NCBI RefSeq assembly: GCF_018255755.1
Contig: NZ_CP073766.1
Location: 1-64,000, forward strand
Origin: Chitinophaga sp. HK235
GTDB taxonomy: Bacteria > Bacteroidota > Bacteroidia > Chitinophagales > Chitinophagaceae
DNA: 64,000 bases
Reading direction: 5' to 3'
Positions within the stretch are counted from its first letter, which is position 1; each line of letters starts with the position of its first letter. Positions 51,814 to 59,862 of this stretch are shown here, piece by piece. The notes under the pieces were generated by a model. It was not told the DNA's origin, made no database searches, and saw only the letters and a program-made list of their open reading frames with translations. A program made the position numbers and the translations under genes.

Positions 51814-51814
51814 T

Positions 51815-51834
51815 CCCAGGGCTGAAGCCCTGGG
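51815..51834. repeat. REP-like palindrome copy 4
   Basis: CCCAGGGCT-GA-AGCCCTGGG, perfect arms, beginning one base after the zwf stop codon. Left border of the second repeat array. Confidence 0.85.
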
Positions 51835-51903
51835 CTATTTTCGATGTGATAGTTATGCCCGCTATTTTTAGAATCTTGGGTTACACTGGTTTTAATTTAA
51901 ATA

Positions 51904-52080
51904 TCCCATGGCTTTATCCCATGGCTTTAGCCTAATATATCCCATGGCTTTAGCTCTAATATATTCCATGGCTTCAGCCTAATATAGCCCAGGGCTTTAG
52001 CTCTAATATATCCCATGGCTTCAGCCTAATATAGCGCATGGCATTAGCTCTAATATATCCCATGGCTTCAGCCTAATATA
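51904..52080. repeat. Short tandem array with strictly alternating 23/24-bp units
   Basis: Unit starts at 51917, 51940, 51964, 51987, 52011, 52034 and 52058, with spacings 23, 24, 23, 24, 23, 24 and 23 up to 52081; a partial unit begins at 51904. Short units end GCCTAATATA, long ones GCTCTAATATA, so the true period is 47 bp. Each unit begins with a CCCATGGCT or CCCAGGGCT half of the repeat palindrome. No spacers of unique sequence, so not CRISPR. No gene is seen in 51814-52204. Confidence 0.85.
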
Positions 52081-52081
52081 G

Positions 52082-52101
52082 CCCAGGGCTTTAGCCCTGG
52101 G
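52082..52101. repeat. REP-like palindrome copy 5
   Basis: CCCAGGGCT-TT-AGCCCTGGG, perfect arms; right border of the 23/24-bp array, 103 bp upstream of the nuclease inhibitor gene. Confidence 0.85.
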
Positions 52102-52204
52102 ATCAAAATGCGTTCGCTCATTTTTCTTTTATTTAAAAGATTAAACTAATGTTACCATTGTTATCAAGATAAAATTATATAGAAATAATGGCTAACTTTA
52201 TTTC

Positions 52205-52606
52205 ATGCAAAACCATTCTTTGTTAGAACAACTTAACAACCAAATTGCCGGTATTTTATTTTACAGCGAATCAGAGTATCCACTTACCATTTCGGAATGG
52301 GGTGTATTGCCTGCGGCGGGAGTACAGCAAAAAATTGCAGCTTTACATGATGTTGAATCGCAGGTGGTGCGGTCTGTAGATGCTGTCACTTTTTTCGACC
52401 AAATCTGTAATCCGGCCGACCCCAATGATATGCCAATGGTTGCCAACGCACAACGTTTTCATGAGTTGTATCTGTTTCTGAAAGAAAATCTGTCTGACAT
52501 ACAGGTTTCCCGTGTGGAAACAGGAACGAGTATACCTGTTTATATTACCGGGCATCAGCCCGATGGTACCTGCATAGCACTGGCCACCACAGCGATAGAA
52601 TCCTAA
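52205..52606 (+). CDS. NuiA-like nuclease inhibitor
   Basis: 133 residues, acidic, no signal peptide, so cytoplasmic. The layout (L-L-E-Q-L-N-N-Q-I-A-G-I-L-F-Y-S-E-S-E-Y-P near the start, a central D-P-N-D-M-P region and I-P-V-Y-I-T-G then I-A-L-A-T-T-A-I-E at the end) matches the nuclease A inhibitor family, which plugs the active site of NucA-type non-specific nucleases. The very next gene, 46 bp downstream, encodes a secreted nuclease of exactly that type. Its likely job is to protect the producer from nuclease that has not yet left the cytoplasm. Confidence 0.8.
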   Translation: MQNHSLLEQLNNQIAGILFYSESEYPLTISEWGVLPAAGVQQKIAALHDVESQVVRSVDAVTFFDQICNPADPNDMPMVANAQRFHELYLFLKENLSDIQVSRVETGTSIPVYITGHQPDGTCIALATTAIES

Positions 52607-52652
52607 TAGCCCGTTATAGTCTCCTTTTGTTGTATCCTATAAATTTTGAATT

Positions 52653-54017
52653 ATGAAACAATTCATGCGGCATTGCTTTGTCCTTTGCCTGGGTAGTATC
52701 CTGTTTGCTGCCTGTAAAAAAGAGGCGACTATGCAGCCTCAGGAAGTAAATTCCACCCGTGTGTCAGCCAGCACCGAATCCGTTGTTCGTTTGTCCGAAG
52801 ACTTTGAGTCCGGCAGTAAAACAGCTTATGCTGTTGGTAATGTAACCCTTACCAGCGGCTCCTGGACATTAGATGATGCTTTGATTGGCACGTTGACTGC
52901 CGATCTTAAAAATGGTACCAAGTCTGTTCGTATCCGTAATACAGGCTCTCTGACCACCAACTTCAACATCACCGGTGGCACAGGTACTTTAACCATTACC
53001 GTAAAACACGGTACCTATGGATCAGACGGTAACAGTGACTGGCAGCTGGTGACATCTACCGACAACGGACAAACCTGGCAGCAACAGGGAAATACGGTGA
53101 CTACCGCTCCCTCCCTGCAAACAGCCACCTTCACCATGCCGGCAGTAGCCAGCTTCCGTTTGTCTATCCGTAAAACTTCCGGCGGTTCCAACAGAATCAA
53201 TATTGATGATGTCGCTGTGGCTGTAGGAGATACTACCTCTACTGACCCTGGTCAACCTACCGGCAGTGATGACGACAATATGCTGATGGGCAACCCCAGC
53301 AATGCGCTCGCAAATGTTACCGCAGAGAATAACTACCTCATGGTAAAGACCTATTATACGTTGTCGTATAACCGTAGCCGTGCTACACCCAACTGGGTGA
53401 GCTGGCATATTCAGAGCAGTGATCTCGGCTCTGTATCCAGGACCAACGATTTCAGGGCTGACATCACCCTGCCTGCCGGATGGTACCAGGTACAGAACAC
53501 CAGCTATAGCGGCTCCGGATTTGACCGTGGCCACAACTGTCCTTCCGCAGACAGAACATCCTCTACTACTGCCAATTCTGCCACTTTCCTCATGAGCAAC
53601 ATGATGCCACAGGCTCCTAATAATAACCAGCAAACGTGGGCCAACCTGGAAAATTATACCCGTAGCCTGGTGACTGCCGGCAATGAAGTATATGTGATCT
53701 GCGGTTCTTATGGACAAGGTGGTACCGGTTCTCTGGGTGGTGTTACCTATACCATCGACAACGGTAACGTAACTGTACCTTCCAACATCTGGAAAGTAGT
53801 AGTAGTATTGCCTAACGGTAACAACGACCTTAGCCGCGTGAATGGCAGCACCCGTGTAATAGCTATCAACACTCCGAACATCAACAGTATCAATACCGAC
53901 TGGAAACAATACAGAACAACAGTACGGGACATTGAAAATGCTACCGGTTACAATCTGCTGTCTGCCCTGCGTCCCTCTCTGCAGGACAGCCTGGAGACAA
54001 AAATAGATACGCAATAA
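52653..54017 (+). CDS. Secreted DNA/RNA non-specific endonuclease lipoprotein with beta-sandwich domain
   Basis: 454 residues. Lipobox L-F-A-A-C21 predicts a membrane lipoprotein. Residues about 45-190 form a beta-sandwich of the jelly-roll kind (F-E-S-G-S-K then I-N-I-D-D-V-A-V), perhaps for surface binding. Residues about 210-450 form the NUC domain with D291-R-G-H294-N, where H294 is the general base, and an N-N-Q-Q-T-W-A-N-L-E-N segment (about 324-334) supplying the metal ligand Asn. The enzyme should cut DNA and RNA outside the inner membrane, for nutrient recovery or attack. Paired with the NuiA-like gene upstream; followed by a terminator. Confidence 0.9.
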   Translation: MKQFMRHCFVLCLGSILFAACKKEATMQPQEVNSTRVSASTESVVRLSEDFESGSKTAYAVGNVTLTSGSWTLDDALIGTLTADLKNGTKSVRIRNTGSLTTNFNITGGTGTLTITVKHGTYGSDGNSDWQLVTSTDNGQTWQQQGNTVTTAPSLQTATFTMPAVASFRLSIRKTSGGSNRINIDDVAVAVGDTTSTDPGQPTGSDDDNMLMGNPSNALANVTAENNYLMVKTYYTLSYNRSRATPNWVSWHIQSSDLGSVSRTNDFRADITLPAGWYQVQNTSYSGSGFDRGHNCPSADRTSSTTANSATFLMSNMMPQAPNNNQQTWANLENYTRSLVTAGNEVYVICGSYGQGGTGSLGGVTYTIDNGNVTVPSNIWKVVVVLPNGNNDLSRVNGSTRVIAINTPNINSINTDWKQYRTTVRDIENATGYNLLSALRPSLQDSLETKIDTQ

Positions 54018-54041
54018 TATCCCTAAGCTTATTGCCTTCAC

Positions 54042-54075
54042 AGGGGTGCTTCGTGAGAGGCACCCCTTCTTTTTT
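54042..54075 (+). terminator. Terminator after the nuclease gene
   Basis: Perfect 8-bp GC-rich stem (54042-54049 with 54060-54067) followed by TTCTTTTTT, 25 bp after the stop codon. Confidence 0.8.
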
Positions 54076-54167
54076 GACGCACCTACCCCCTGAGATTGCC
54101 GTCTTTACACCGCTAAAAGAAGGGAGGGGCTTCGTATTTTTGTATTGTCACTATCTACAATAAGGAT

Positions 54168-54557
54168 ATGGAAAACAAAACAAAATTCACTACTACGGAT
54201 GAGTACATGGCCACCCTGCCCATAGAGAGCATCCATAAGGCCCGTGAGATACGGGAGATCATCCGTAAGGCGGTCCCCGCAGCCACAGAAGTGATCAGTT
54301 ACAACATACCGGCCTTTAAGCTGGATAAGGTACTGGTATGGTTTGCAGGTTACAAGGCGCATGTGGGTTTTTATCCCGGAGGAACGGCTATTGCTGTATT
54401 TCAGGATGATTTAACAGCATATAAAACTTCCAAAGGAGCCATCCAGTTTCCGCTGGATAAACCCTTGCCGGTATCACTGATCAATAAGATCGTCAAGTAC
54501 CGGATCAAGGAAATGGCGACACCCAGTGCTGTAAAGAAGGTCAAATCCAAAGGATAG
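54168..54557 (+). CDS. DUF1801 (YdhG-like) protein
   Basis: 129 residues, soluble. The pattern M-A-T-L-P near 13-17, E-I-R-E-I-I-R-K-A-V-P, E-V-I-S-Y-N-I-P-A-F and V-G-F-Y-P matches the DUF1801/YdhG family, whose Bacillus member FrataxiN-like protein has been linked to iron handling; here that is only a possibility. A TATTTTTG -7 box lies at 54135-54142. The 3' end is lysine-rich (K-K-V-K-S-K-G). Stands alone. Confidence 0.85.
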   Translation: MENKTKFTTTDEYMATLPIESIHKAREIREIIRKAVPAATEVISYNIPAFKLDKVLVWFAGYKAHVGFYPGGTAIAVFQDDLTAYKTSKGAIQFPLDKPLPVSLINKIVKYRIKEMATPSAVKKVKSKG

Positions 54558-54623
54558 CAGCTGTGTTTTTCTGGTTACAAATTTGAGGCACATGGATATT
54601 GCTCATCTAAAAAATGTTTAGCT

Positions 54624-55004
54624 ATGTTCAAACAATCCACCGCATTCAGCAGTTTTTCGGTCGATGACCTGCAGCAGGCCAAACAGTTCTATCAGGATAA
54701 AATGGGGCTGGAAGTGGCAGAAATGCCTGAGGGACTTGAACTTCGCGTGAACGGTAATTCAAAAATATTCATCTATCCCAAGCCCAACCATGAACCGGCA
54801 ACGTTTACTATTCTCAATTTTCCTGTAGAAAATGTGGAAGAAGCTGTGGAACAGCTTACCCGGAAAGGTATCCGGTTCCTGCATTATGCAGAACCTCTCG
54901 CTACGGATGAAAAAGGTATTTTCCGGGATACGGAAAATGGCATATCTCTGGCTTGGTTTACGGATCCCGCTGGCAACATCTTATCTGTGATCCAGGCTAA
55001 ATGA
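54624..55004 (+). CDS. VOC-family (glyoxalase-fold) protein
   Basis: 126 residues: one VOC module with S-S-F-S-V-D-D-L-Q-Q-A-K-Q-F-Y, N-F-P-V-E-N-V-E-E-A-V, and closing D-P-A-G-N-I-L-S-V-I. Metal-binding residues are not all clear, so it could be a dioxygenase-, lyase- or resistance-type VOC protein. Substrate unknown. It shares a bidirectional terminator with the convergent gene. Confidence 0.88.
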   Translation: MFKQSTAFSSFSVDDLQQAKQFYQDKMGLEVAEMPEGLELRVNGNSKIFIYPKPNHEPATFTILNFPVENVEEAVEQLTRKGIRFLHYAEPLATDEKGIFRDTENGISLAWFTDPAGNILSVIQAK

Positions 55005-55008
55005 TCAT

Positions 55009-55037
55009 AAAAAAACCGGAGCTGTCTCCGGTTTTTT
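55009..55037. terminator. Bidirectional terminator
   Basis: A-run, stem ACCGGAG/CTCCGGT (55015-55021 and 55026-55032) and T-run, placed between two convergent genes whose ends are 38 bp apart. Confidence 0.85.
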
Positions 55038-55042
55038 GTTTA

Positions 55043-55603
55043 TTATTTAATGTCCGCAAAATAGGTGACTTCTCCTTCGAGTGTAACCCGCAGTACGATG
55101 GGCTTGCCGTTATCATCCCGCAGTTCTACAAAATAGTTGTCTTCGTCTTCGAATTCTTCACCATAAATGATCATGTTGGTCTGGTTAAACTCGTTATCAT
55201 CAAAGAAGACAACAGTTGCGTCCTTGTAGTTTTTAAAATGTCTTTCTATGTTTCTTTGTGCTGCCGCCGGCAGATCTGTAAAAGAAGCGGGGGTGGTGGT
55301 ACCTACCAGGTTAGACTGATCATCATAATATGCAGTCATCGGCTTACCGTCTTTGTTGACAAAAGATGCCTGATCGAAATAAGCAGTGCGTTCCCATTTG
55401 ACATCCGTTGCATTACCATAGTTTTCGGCAAAGCGTTGTTTGGACTGATAACTGACTTCCTTTCCCTTGAGGGCTCTGATTGATTTTTTTTCTGCATGTC
55501 TCTCTTTCCGGATCTCTTTTTTGGTAAGGCCCGGATCCTGTGCACGAGCAGCTGAAATCGCTATAAACATGGACAAAGCCATCAGAACAATTAACCTTTT
55601 CAT
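55043..55603 (-). CDS. Secreted PepSY-like hypothetical protein
   Basis: 186 residues from the ATG at 55603; longer frames to 55660 spoil the signal peptide M-K-R-L-I-V-L-M-A-L-S-M-F-I. A highly charged stretch (about 25-50, E-I-R-K-E-R-H-A-E-K-K) is followed by F-A-E-N-Y-G-N-A-T-D-V-K-W and repeated strands ending F-V-E-L-R-D-D-N-G-K-P, as in the PepSY-like proteins of Bacteroidetes. Likely periplasmic. Function unknown. Confidence 0.7.
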   Translation of the reverse strand: MKRLIVLMALSMFIAISAARAQDPGLTKKEIRKERHAEKKSIRALKGKEVSYQSKQRFAENYGNATDVKWERTAYFDQASFVNKDGKPMTAYYDDQSNLVGTTTPASFTDLPAAAQRNIERHFKNYKDATVVFFDDNEFNQTNMIIYGEEFEDEDNYFVELRDDNGKPIVLRVTLEGEVTYFADIK

Positions 55604-55725
55604 GTGATCAGAGTTTAGTTTAGGATCAACAATAGTTTTCATGCTATGTAAAGCTAACAAACTGTTGTTTCGATTGTTCGTGGCGACCTTTTAAAGAAAA
55701 TACAATTAACGCATCTCTCTTTTTG

Positions 55726-56829
55726 TTATAGGTGCAGCTGATCGAAGATATAGTAGAGCGGGCATTCTTCGAGTACTTTGCGATGGGCCACAGTACTGCC
55801 TTTGCGGGTCCATTTGATGAGACGGATAAAGCCGTCAGCGATTTCTATGCCGGTGATATCACCATCGTTGAAACAGCAACAGCCGGTATTAAAATAGGTG
55901 GGATGTGCCATGGTTTTAACAAATTGTTTACCGGCATATTCATCCGCTCTCCGCCGCAATTCGGCTTCCAGCGAGCTGACAGCTGTAGTGTCTCCTACTG
56001 CGGTGGCCCGTTGCAGTTGTTTGTTGAGCCTGTCTATATGGTCCATCGAAGCAAAGACCGGTTTATGGGTATGTCCTGAAATAAACAGTGTTTTCGGGAC
56101 CTGCAGGCTCCATTCGTACATCATAATGTTATGGGCATCTACCAGATCAAAAGATTCGGAGAGGGTATCAGGATGTATGTCCAGGAAACGTTGCACCGGT
56201 GTCCAGATAGCGGCTACAAACCATTTGCTGAAAGTGTTGCCATCACTTCTCCTATCTCCCTGGTGTCCATGGGCCAGAAAAATACGATAGGCGTCACCGT
56301 TATATTGTGTTTGCAGAATAAGTCCTTCGTGTACCCGCAGTTTTTTACCGAACAGTGGCCGCAGAAACTGGCGGCGGGGAACGAGGTAATGCCATTCCAG
56401 GTCGTGGTTGCCAAAAATACGATAGTAGCGTTTGCGTTGCAGAAAACCGGCTTCTTCCTGTAAAGGCTGCTGGTTGTGGGCCATCACAGCGGCAGGTTTG
56501 TTCTCCCACAACTCTTCACAGTCGCCCAGGTTGATGAAAGTAAAACCATGATCATAATAATACTTCAGTGCGCCGGAGTAAGTAGCTGCAGCATCCCTGA
56601 AATCGTCGGCTGCGTCGCGGGCACCCTTGTGCTGGTCGGAGAAAATAATGATACGGGCACTGTCGCTGGCAAAAGGCACTACAGGCCCCCTGTCTTTTTT
56701 GCCTTTCAGAATAGCTTCATGCAACTGGGACAGGGAAGCGAAAACAGCTTTTTTATCCGGACGGGAAGATAACCTGCCGGACAGCCGGATGATCAGCCGG
56801 GCCAGCGTTTTTTTAATAGGACTTGACAA
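55726..56829 (-). CDS. Calcineurin-like metallophosphoesterase
   Basis: 367 residues, soluble. Motifs in order: F-S-D-Q-H-K-G (about 68-74), N-L-G-D-C-E-E-L (about 101), G-N-H-D-L-E-W-H (about 139-146), A-H-G-H-Q-G-D and S-G-H-T-H-K-P, which together make the two-metal site of calcineurin-like phosphoesterases. The D-Q-H in place of D-x-H and the E-E-L-W tail are seen in UDP-diacylglucosamine-type and related enzymes, but the substrate is not clear. Monocistronic. Confidence 0.9.
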   Translation of the reverse strand: MSSPIKKTLARLIIRLSGRLSSRPDKKAVFASLSQLHEAILKGKKDRGPVVPFASDSARIIIFSDQHKGARDAADDFRDAAATYSGALKYYYDHGFTFINLGDCEELWENKPAAVMAHNQQPLQEEAGFLQRKRYYRIFGNHDLEWHYLVPRRQFLRPLFGKKLRVHEGLILQTQYNGDAYRIFLAHGHQGDRRSDGNTFSKWFVAAIWTPVQRFLDIHPDTLSESFDLVDAHNIMMYEWSLQVPKTLFISGHTHKPVFASMDHIDRLNKQLQRATAVGDTTAVSSLEAELRRRADEYAGKQFVKTMAHPTYFNTGCCCFNDGDITGIEIADGFIRLIKWTRKGSTVAHRKVLEECPLYYIFDQLHL

Positions 56830-56954
56830 CGGGTTTAGATTAACTTGGCAACAAGATAGTCGAAATTTTCTTCAGAAAAAAAGACCATCCCCATCCTTAT
56901 CTGGCAGTGCAGATTTATGAAATATAACGTATATGCACTTCCCGTTGGCACGGA

Positions 56955-57869
56955 TTACAGCTGCATTATACGCTGCAGGGTAGTATTGAAACTTTTCTGT
57001 TGTTCAAACATCGGGAAGTGCCCGGAGCCCTGTATCCAATACAGATTGGCTGCAGGGTAAACCTGTTTGAGCTCGTAGGTATAGAATGCCAGCGGGTCCT
57101 GGCGGCTGCCGATTACATACATCGGGCCTTTGTAGCGGGGCAGTATTTTGCTCAGATCGTAATGGATGCGGTTGAGGTCCTGAATTATCAGGCCTTGCAT
57201 GGTGGTATTGGTAGGCGCCACATCAATTTTTTTCAGCATGCTGTCGATCATGCTTTTGTCGAAGATATATGTCATCCGTATAATACGGTTGTATTCCGCA
57301 GAGTCGGCGGCTGTAGCCTGATGGGCTTTCATCTTTTTATCCAGTATATCAAAACGGGATATTTCACAAAGTCCCATTTTAGTCCGCAGGTTGTTGATAT
57401 GAGTGGTGAAAAATTCCGGATCAAATTTGTAATAACCGGGACATACCAGTACCAGTTTTTTTACATTTTGCGGGTAAGTGGCCGCGAAGTTCATAGCCAG
57501 CATAGCACCCCAGGAATGGCCGTATACAATCACACGGGGGATATGCAGATGATCCATGAGCAATCGTACATCTTCAATGGCGGCCTGCATGTTGATGGTG
57601 GTGGAGTCGAAAGGAACAGGGACAGACAGGCCGGTGCCTCTTTGTTCCAATAAGATGGCCTGATAGTTTTTGCCTAACATGTCCGCTACCTCCGCCTGTT
57701 GCAGACAGGAATTGCCAGGACCACCAGACAGAACAATCACTGGTTCTCCTTTTCCGTAGACATGGTAATAAAGTTTGCCCCATGGGGTACGGATGGCATC
57801 AGTAGACTGGGCTGAACAAAATGAGCTGGCTAAAAACAGGGTTATCAGCAGACATAAAAAGTTTCTCAT
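56955..57869 (-). CDS. Secreted alpha/beta hydrolase, proline-iminopeptidase-like
   Basis: 304 residues with a signal peptide ending F-C-S-A-Q. Oxyanion region G-G-P-G-N-S (about 50-55), nucleophile elbow G-H-S-W-G-A-M (Ser about 120), acid D in G-S-R-Q-D-P and final catalytic H in G-S-G-H-F-P. The H-G-G-P-G-like loop and E-Q-R-G-T-G-L-S are typical of proline iminopeptidases and related esterases. Periplasmic or extracellular. Divergent gene upstream. Confidence 0.9.
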   Translation of the reverse strand: MRNFLCLLITLFLASSFCSAQSTDAIRTPWGKLYYHVYGKGEPVIVLSGGPGNSCLQQAEVADMLGKNYQAILLEQRGTGLSVPVPFDSTTINMQAAIEDVRLLMDHLHIPRVIVYGHSWGAMLAMNFAATYPQNVKKLVLVCPGYYKFDPEFFTTHINNLRTKMGLCEISRFDILDKKMKAHQATAADSAEYNRIIRMTYIFDKSMIDSMLKKIDVAPTNTTMQGLIIQDLNRIHYDLSKILPRYKGPMYVIGSRQDPLAFYTYELKQVYPAANLYWIQGSGHFPMFEQQKSFNTTLQRIMQL

Positions 57870-57959
57870 AAGAATAAATTCGGGTGAAATCTTCCCGAAT
57901 TTATATTATTTTTCGGGAGAAAGTTTTTCCACGTCACTGATCTTTTTAATCTTCCCGTT

Positions 57960-58952
57960 ATGGCCATCTTAGAAACCTTATATCAGGAATTGATTTCTTT
58001 TCTGGGCATTAATAATCTGCTGGAGCTTTTCCTTACCGGCAATTATTCTTCATTGCTAACACTCAATGGTATCCTGGGGGTGATATCACCGGTAATACCT
58101 TTGTTGTTGCTGATAGAAATTGTGCGGGCGCTGGTGTACAAACGTTTTAAAATTGAAGACTATAAAATTCCTTTTCTGATCTTTGTGCTTAATCGTTTTA
58201 TTTCCCGTTTTATCTCTATCGCGGCCATCGCTTTTTGTATCGGTGTGTTTGAGAAAATAGCCCCTTTTCAGGTTTCGTTTACCTGGTATTGGTTTATTTA
58301 CGGCTATGTGGTATGGGAGTTTGCCCATTTCGTGTATCATTATCTGGGGCATAAGGTGCGTATCTTCTGGTGTCTTCACTCCACGCATCATGCACCTACC
58401 CATATGAACCTCTCAGTTACCTATGCACATTTTTTCCTGGAGGCACCCTATGCTGATGTGATCCGTACTTCTATCTGTATACTGGCAGGTGTCAATCCAC
58501 CCATGCTTTTTCTCATCATGTTTATTGATGGTACCTGGGGTTCATTTATCCATGTGGGGGAAAATATCATGAAAGATGGCCGGATGGGCTTCCTGAACCG
58601 CATTATTCTTACCCCTTCCTATCATCGGGTGCATCATGCCAAAAATCCGCTTTATATGGATACCAATTTTTGCAATCTGCTGAATATATGGGACAAGGTA
58701 TTTGGTACATTTCAACCGGAGCAGAAAGAAATAAAAATAGCCTATGGCATCACCCGGGAAATGGATCCCGGCAACCTGTGGGACGTATATTTCGGGGAAC
58801 TGTATTGCCTCTGGAAAGATATCCGCAAGGCTCCCGGCATAGGTAATAAACTGTTGTACATCGTGATGCCGCCGGGATGGAGCCATACCGGCGATCATAA
58901 GACAGCCAGTGTCGTGAAAAGGGCCAGCCTGGCTGAGGTAGCGGCACCGTGA
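57960..58952 (+). CDS. Sterol desaturase/fatty-acid hydroxylase superfamily membrane protein
   Basis: 330 residues with four to five membrane helices and the di-iron histidine clusters H-F-V-Y-H (about 122), H-S-T-H-H (about 140-144), H-V-G-E-N and H-R-V-H-H (about 224-228). The enzyme oxidises a lipid-like substrate at a di-iron centre with oxygen; the substrate is unknown (sterol-like, hopanoid or fatty acid derivatives are usual in bacteria). Divergent from the secreted hydrolase with about 90 bp between. Confidence 0.9.
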   Translation: MAILETLYQELISFLGINNLLELFLTGNYSSLLTLNGILGVISPVIPLLLLIEIVRALVYKRFKIEDYKIPFLIFVLNRFISRFISIAAIAFCIGVFEKIAPFQVSFTWYWFIYGYVVWEFAHFVYHYLGHKVRIFWCLHSTHHAPTHMNLSVTYAHFFLEAPYADVIRTSICILAGVNPPMLFLIMFIDGTWGSFIHVGENIMKDGRMGFLNRIILTPSYHRVHHAKNPLYMDTNFCNLLNIWDKVFGTFQPEQKEIKIAYGITREMDPGNLWDVYFGELYCLWKDIRKAPGIGNKLLYIVMPPGWSHTGDHKTASVVKRASLAEVAAP

Positions 58953-58983
58953 AAATACCGCAGGATATCTGGCCGCAAATGTT

Positions 58984-58991
58984 TATATTTG
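58984..58991 (+). promoter_or_regulatory. -7 box TATATTTG of the 50-residue gene
   Basis: Exact TAnnTTTG match, 22 bp before the ATG at 59014. Confidence 0.5.
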
Positions 58992-59013
58992 AAACACACT
59001 AACGCTGAAAACT

Positions 59014-59166
59014 ATGTCACTACTATCTAACCACAAGAAAGGAAGCAAAAAAGACAATAAACAACCGAAGAACCATCTGACGGGCGCTAATGCTGCGATG
59101 AAACCCGCTACGCATCCGACTTTTGGCAGAAAACCCATGAAAACAGGTGGTACCCGTGGTTCATGA
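59014..59166 (+). CDS. Small basic protein of 50 residues
   Basis: A short frame from ATG 59014 to TGA 59164. The product is lysine-, asparagine- and threonine-rich with no hydrophobic stretch: N-H-K-K-G-S-K-K-D-N-K then K-P-A-T-H-P-T-F-G-R-K-P and a G-G-T-R-G-S end. It has its own -7 box (TATATTTG) 22 bp upstream and a perfect 14-bp terminator 23 bp downstream, the layout of a real transcription unit. Basic unstructured proteins like this may bind nucleic acid or ribosomes; function unknown. Confidence 0.65.
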   Translation: MSLLSNHKKGSKKDNKQPKNHLTGANAAMKPATHPTFGRKPMKTGGTRGS

Positions 59167-59189
59167 TGAATGTTTGTAAAAGAAAATAC

Positions 59190-59225
59190 AGAGGCTGTAT
59201 CAAAATACTTGATACAGCCTCTTTC
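59190..59225. terminator. Strong bidirectional terminator
   Basis: Perfect 14-bp stem (59190-59203 with 59209-59222), five-base loop, A-rich on the left and T-containing on the right. It serves the small basic gene and the convergent SnoaL-like gene. Confidence 0.9.
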
Positions 59226-59228
59226 ATT

Positions 59229-59588
59229 TTACCAGAAAAACTGTTCTGAAATAATTTTACCATCTTTTACAACATACACACAGATCTCATCCATCGTAGA
59301 ACGGTCCTTGTCTTTCATTTTAACATCCATCGACAGGGTAAAGGCGATAGAATTGCCGGCAATAATGGGTTTTGAAACTTTGCAACCATAAGAGGCTTCT
59401 ACCATACTTCCGAATAGCTCTCCTTTTTTGAAGATAGCGGGAAGCCCTCTGGTTTCTTTTTCAAAAGGCCCCATGGCTTCCGGTTCGATGCTGATGGCGT
59501 TTTCTGCAAAAAGCTCCTTCTGGGCAGTATGGAAGTCTTCTTTTGCGCATAAGTCCGACAGGCGTTGCGCGATTTCCTGGATTGTCAT
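59229..59588 (-). CDS. SnoaL-like/NTF2-fold protein
   Basis: 119 residues, the size of a single SnoaL-like domain: an N-terminal helix (I-A-Q-R-L-S-D-L-C), F-A-E-N-A-I-S-I-E-P, and three long strands ending K-D-G-K-I-I-S-E-Q-F-F. No catalytic residues can be assigned. Soluble, single gene. The 226 bp upstream to the ketosynthase gene contain no other visible feature. Confidence 0.8.
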   Translation of the reverse strand: MTIQEIAQRLSDLCAKEDFHTAQKELFAENAISIEPEAMGPFEKETRGLPAIFKKGELFGSMVEASYGCKVSKPIIAGNSIAFTLSMDVKMKDKDRSTMDEICVYVVKDGKIISEQFFW

Positions 59589-59862
59589 AGTCGTATGGTT
59601 TTTAGGTGATCTATTTTAAAGATACTGAAAATTGAATTGCTCCATGCTGTATAGCAGCGGCGGCCATTAGTATTTTTCGGCTAAATAAAGTAACTTCACT
59701 ATGTTATTACAGCATTACTAGCGAGCATGAGCCGGACTAAGCCGACAATATTAAATTGCTGCATACTATCCGTAACCCTGTCATCCGACCTGAAATCGGA
59801 TGGTCATATAATGCATGCAAGGATGTACCTATCCAATTTTACTATCACCTAAACCGCACATT

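Noticed and set aside
51904..52080. Array considered as a CRISPR
   Set aside because: Units follow each other without unique spacers, and no cas gene is near.
53022..54041. 339-codon minus-strand frame opposite the nuclease
   Set aside because: Antisense shadow of the D-R-G-H nuclease gene; composition is unlike a real protein.
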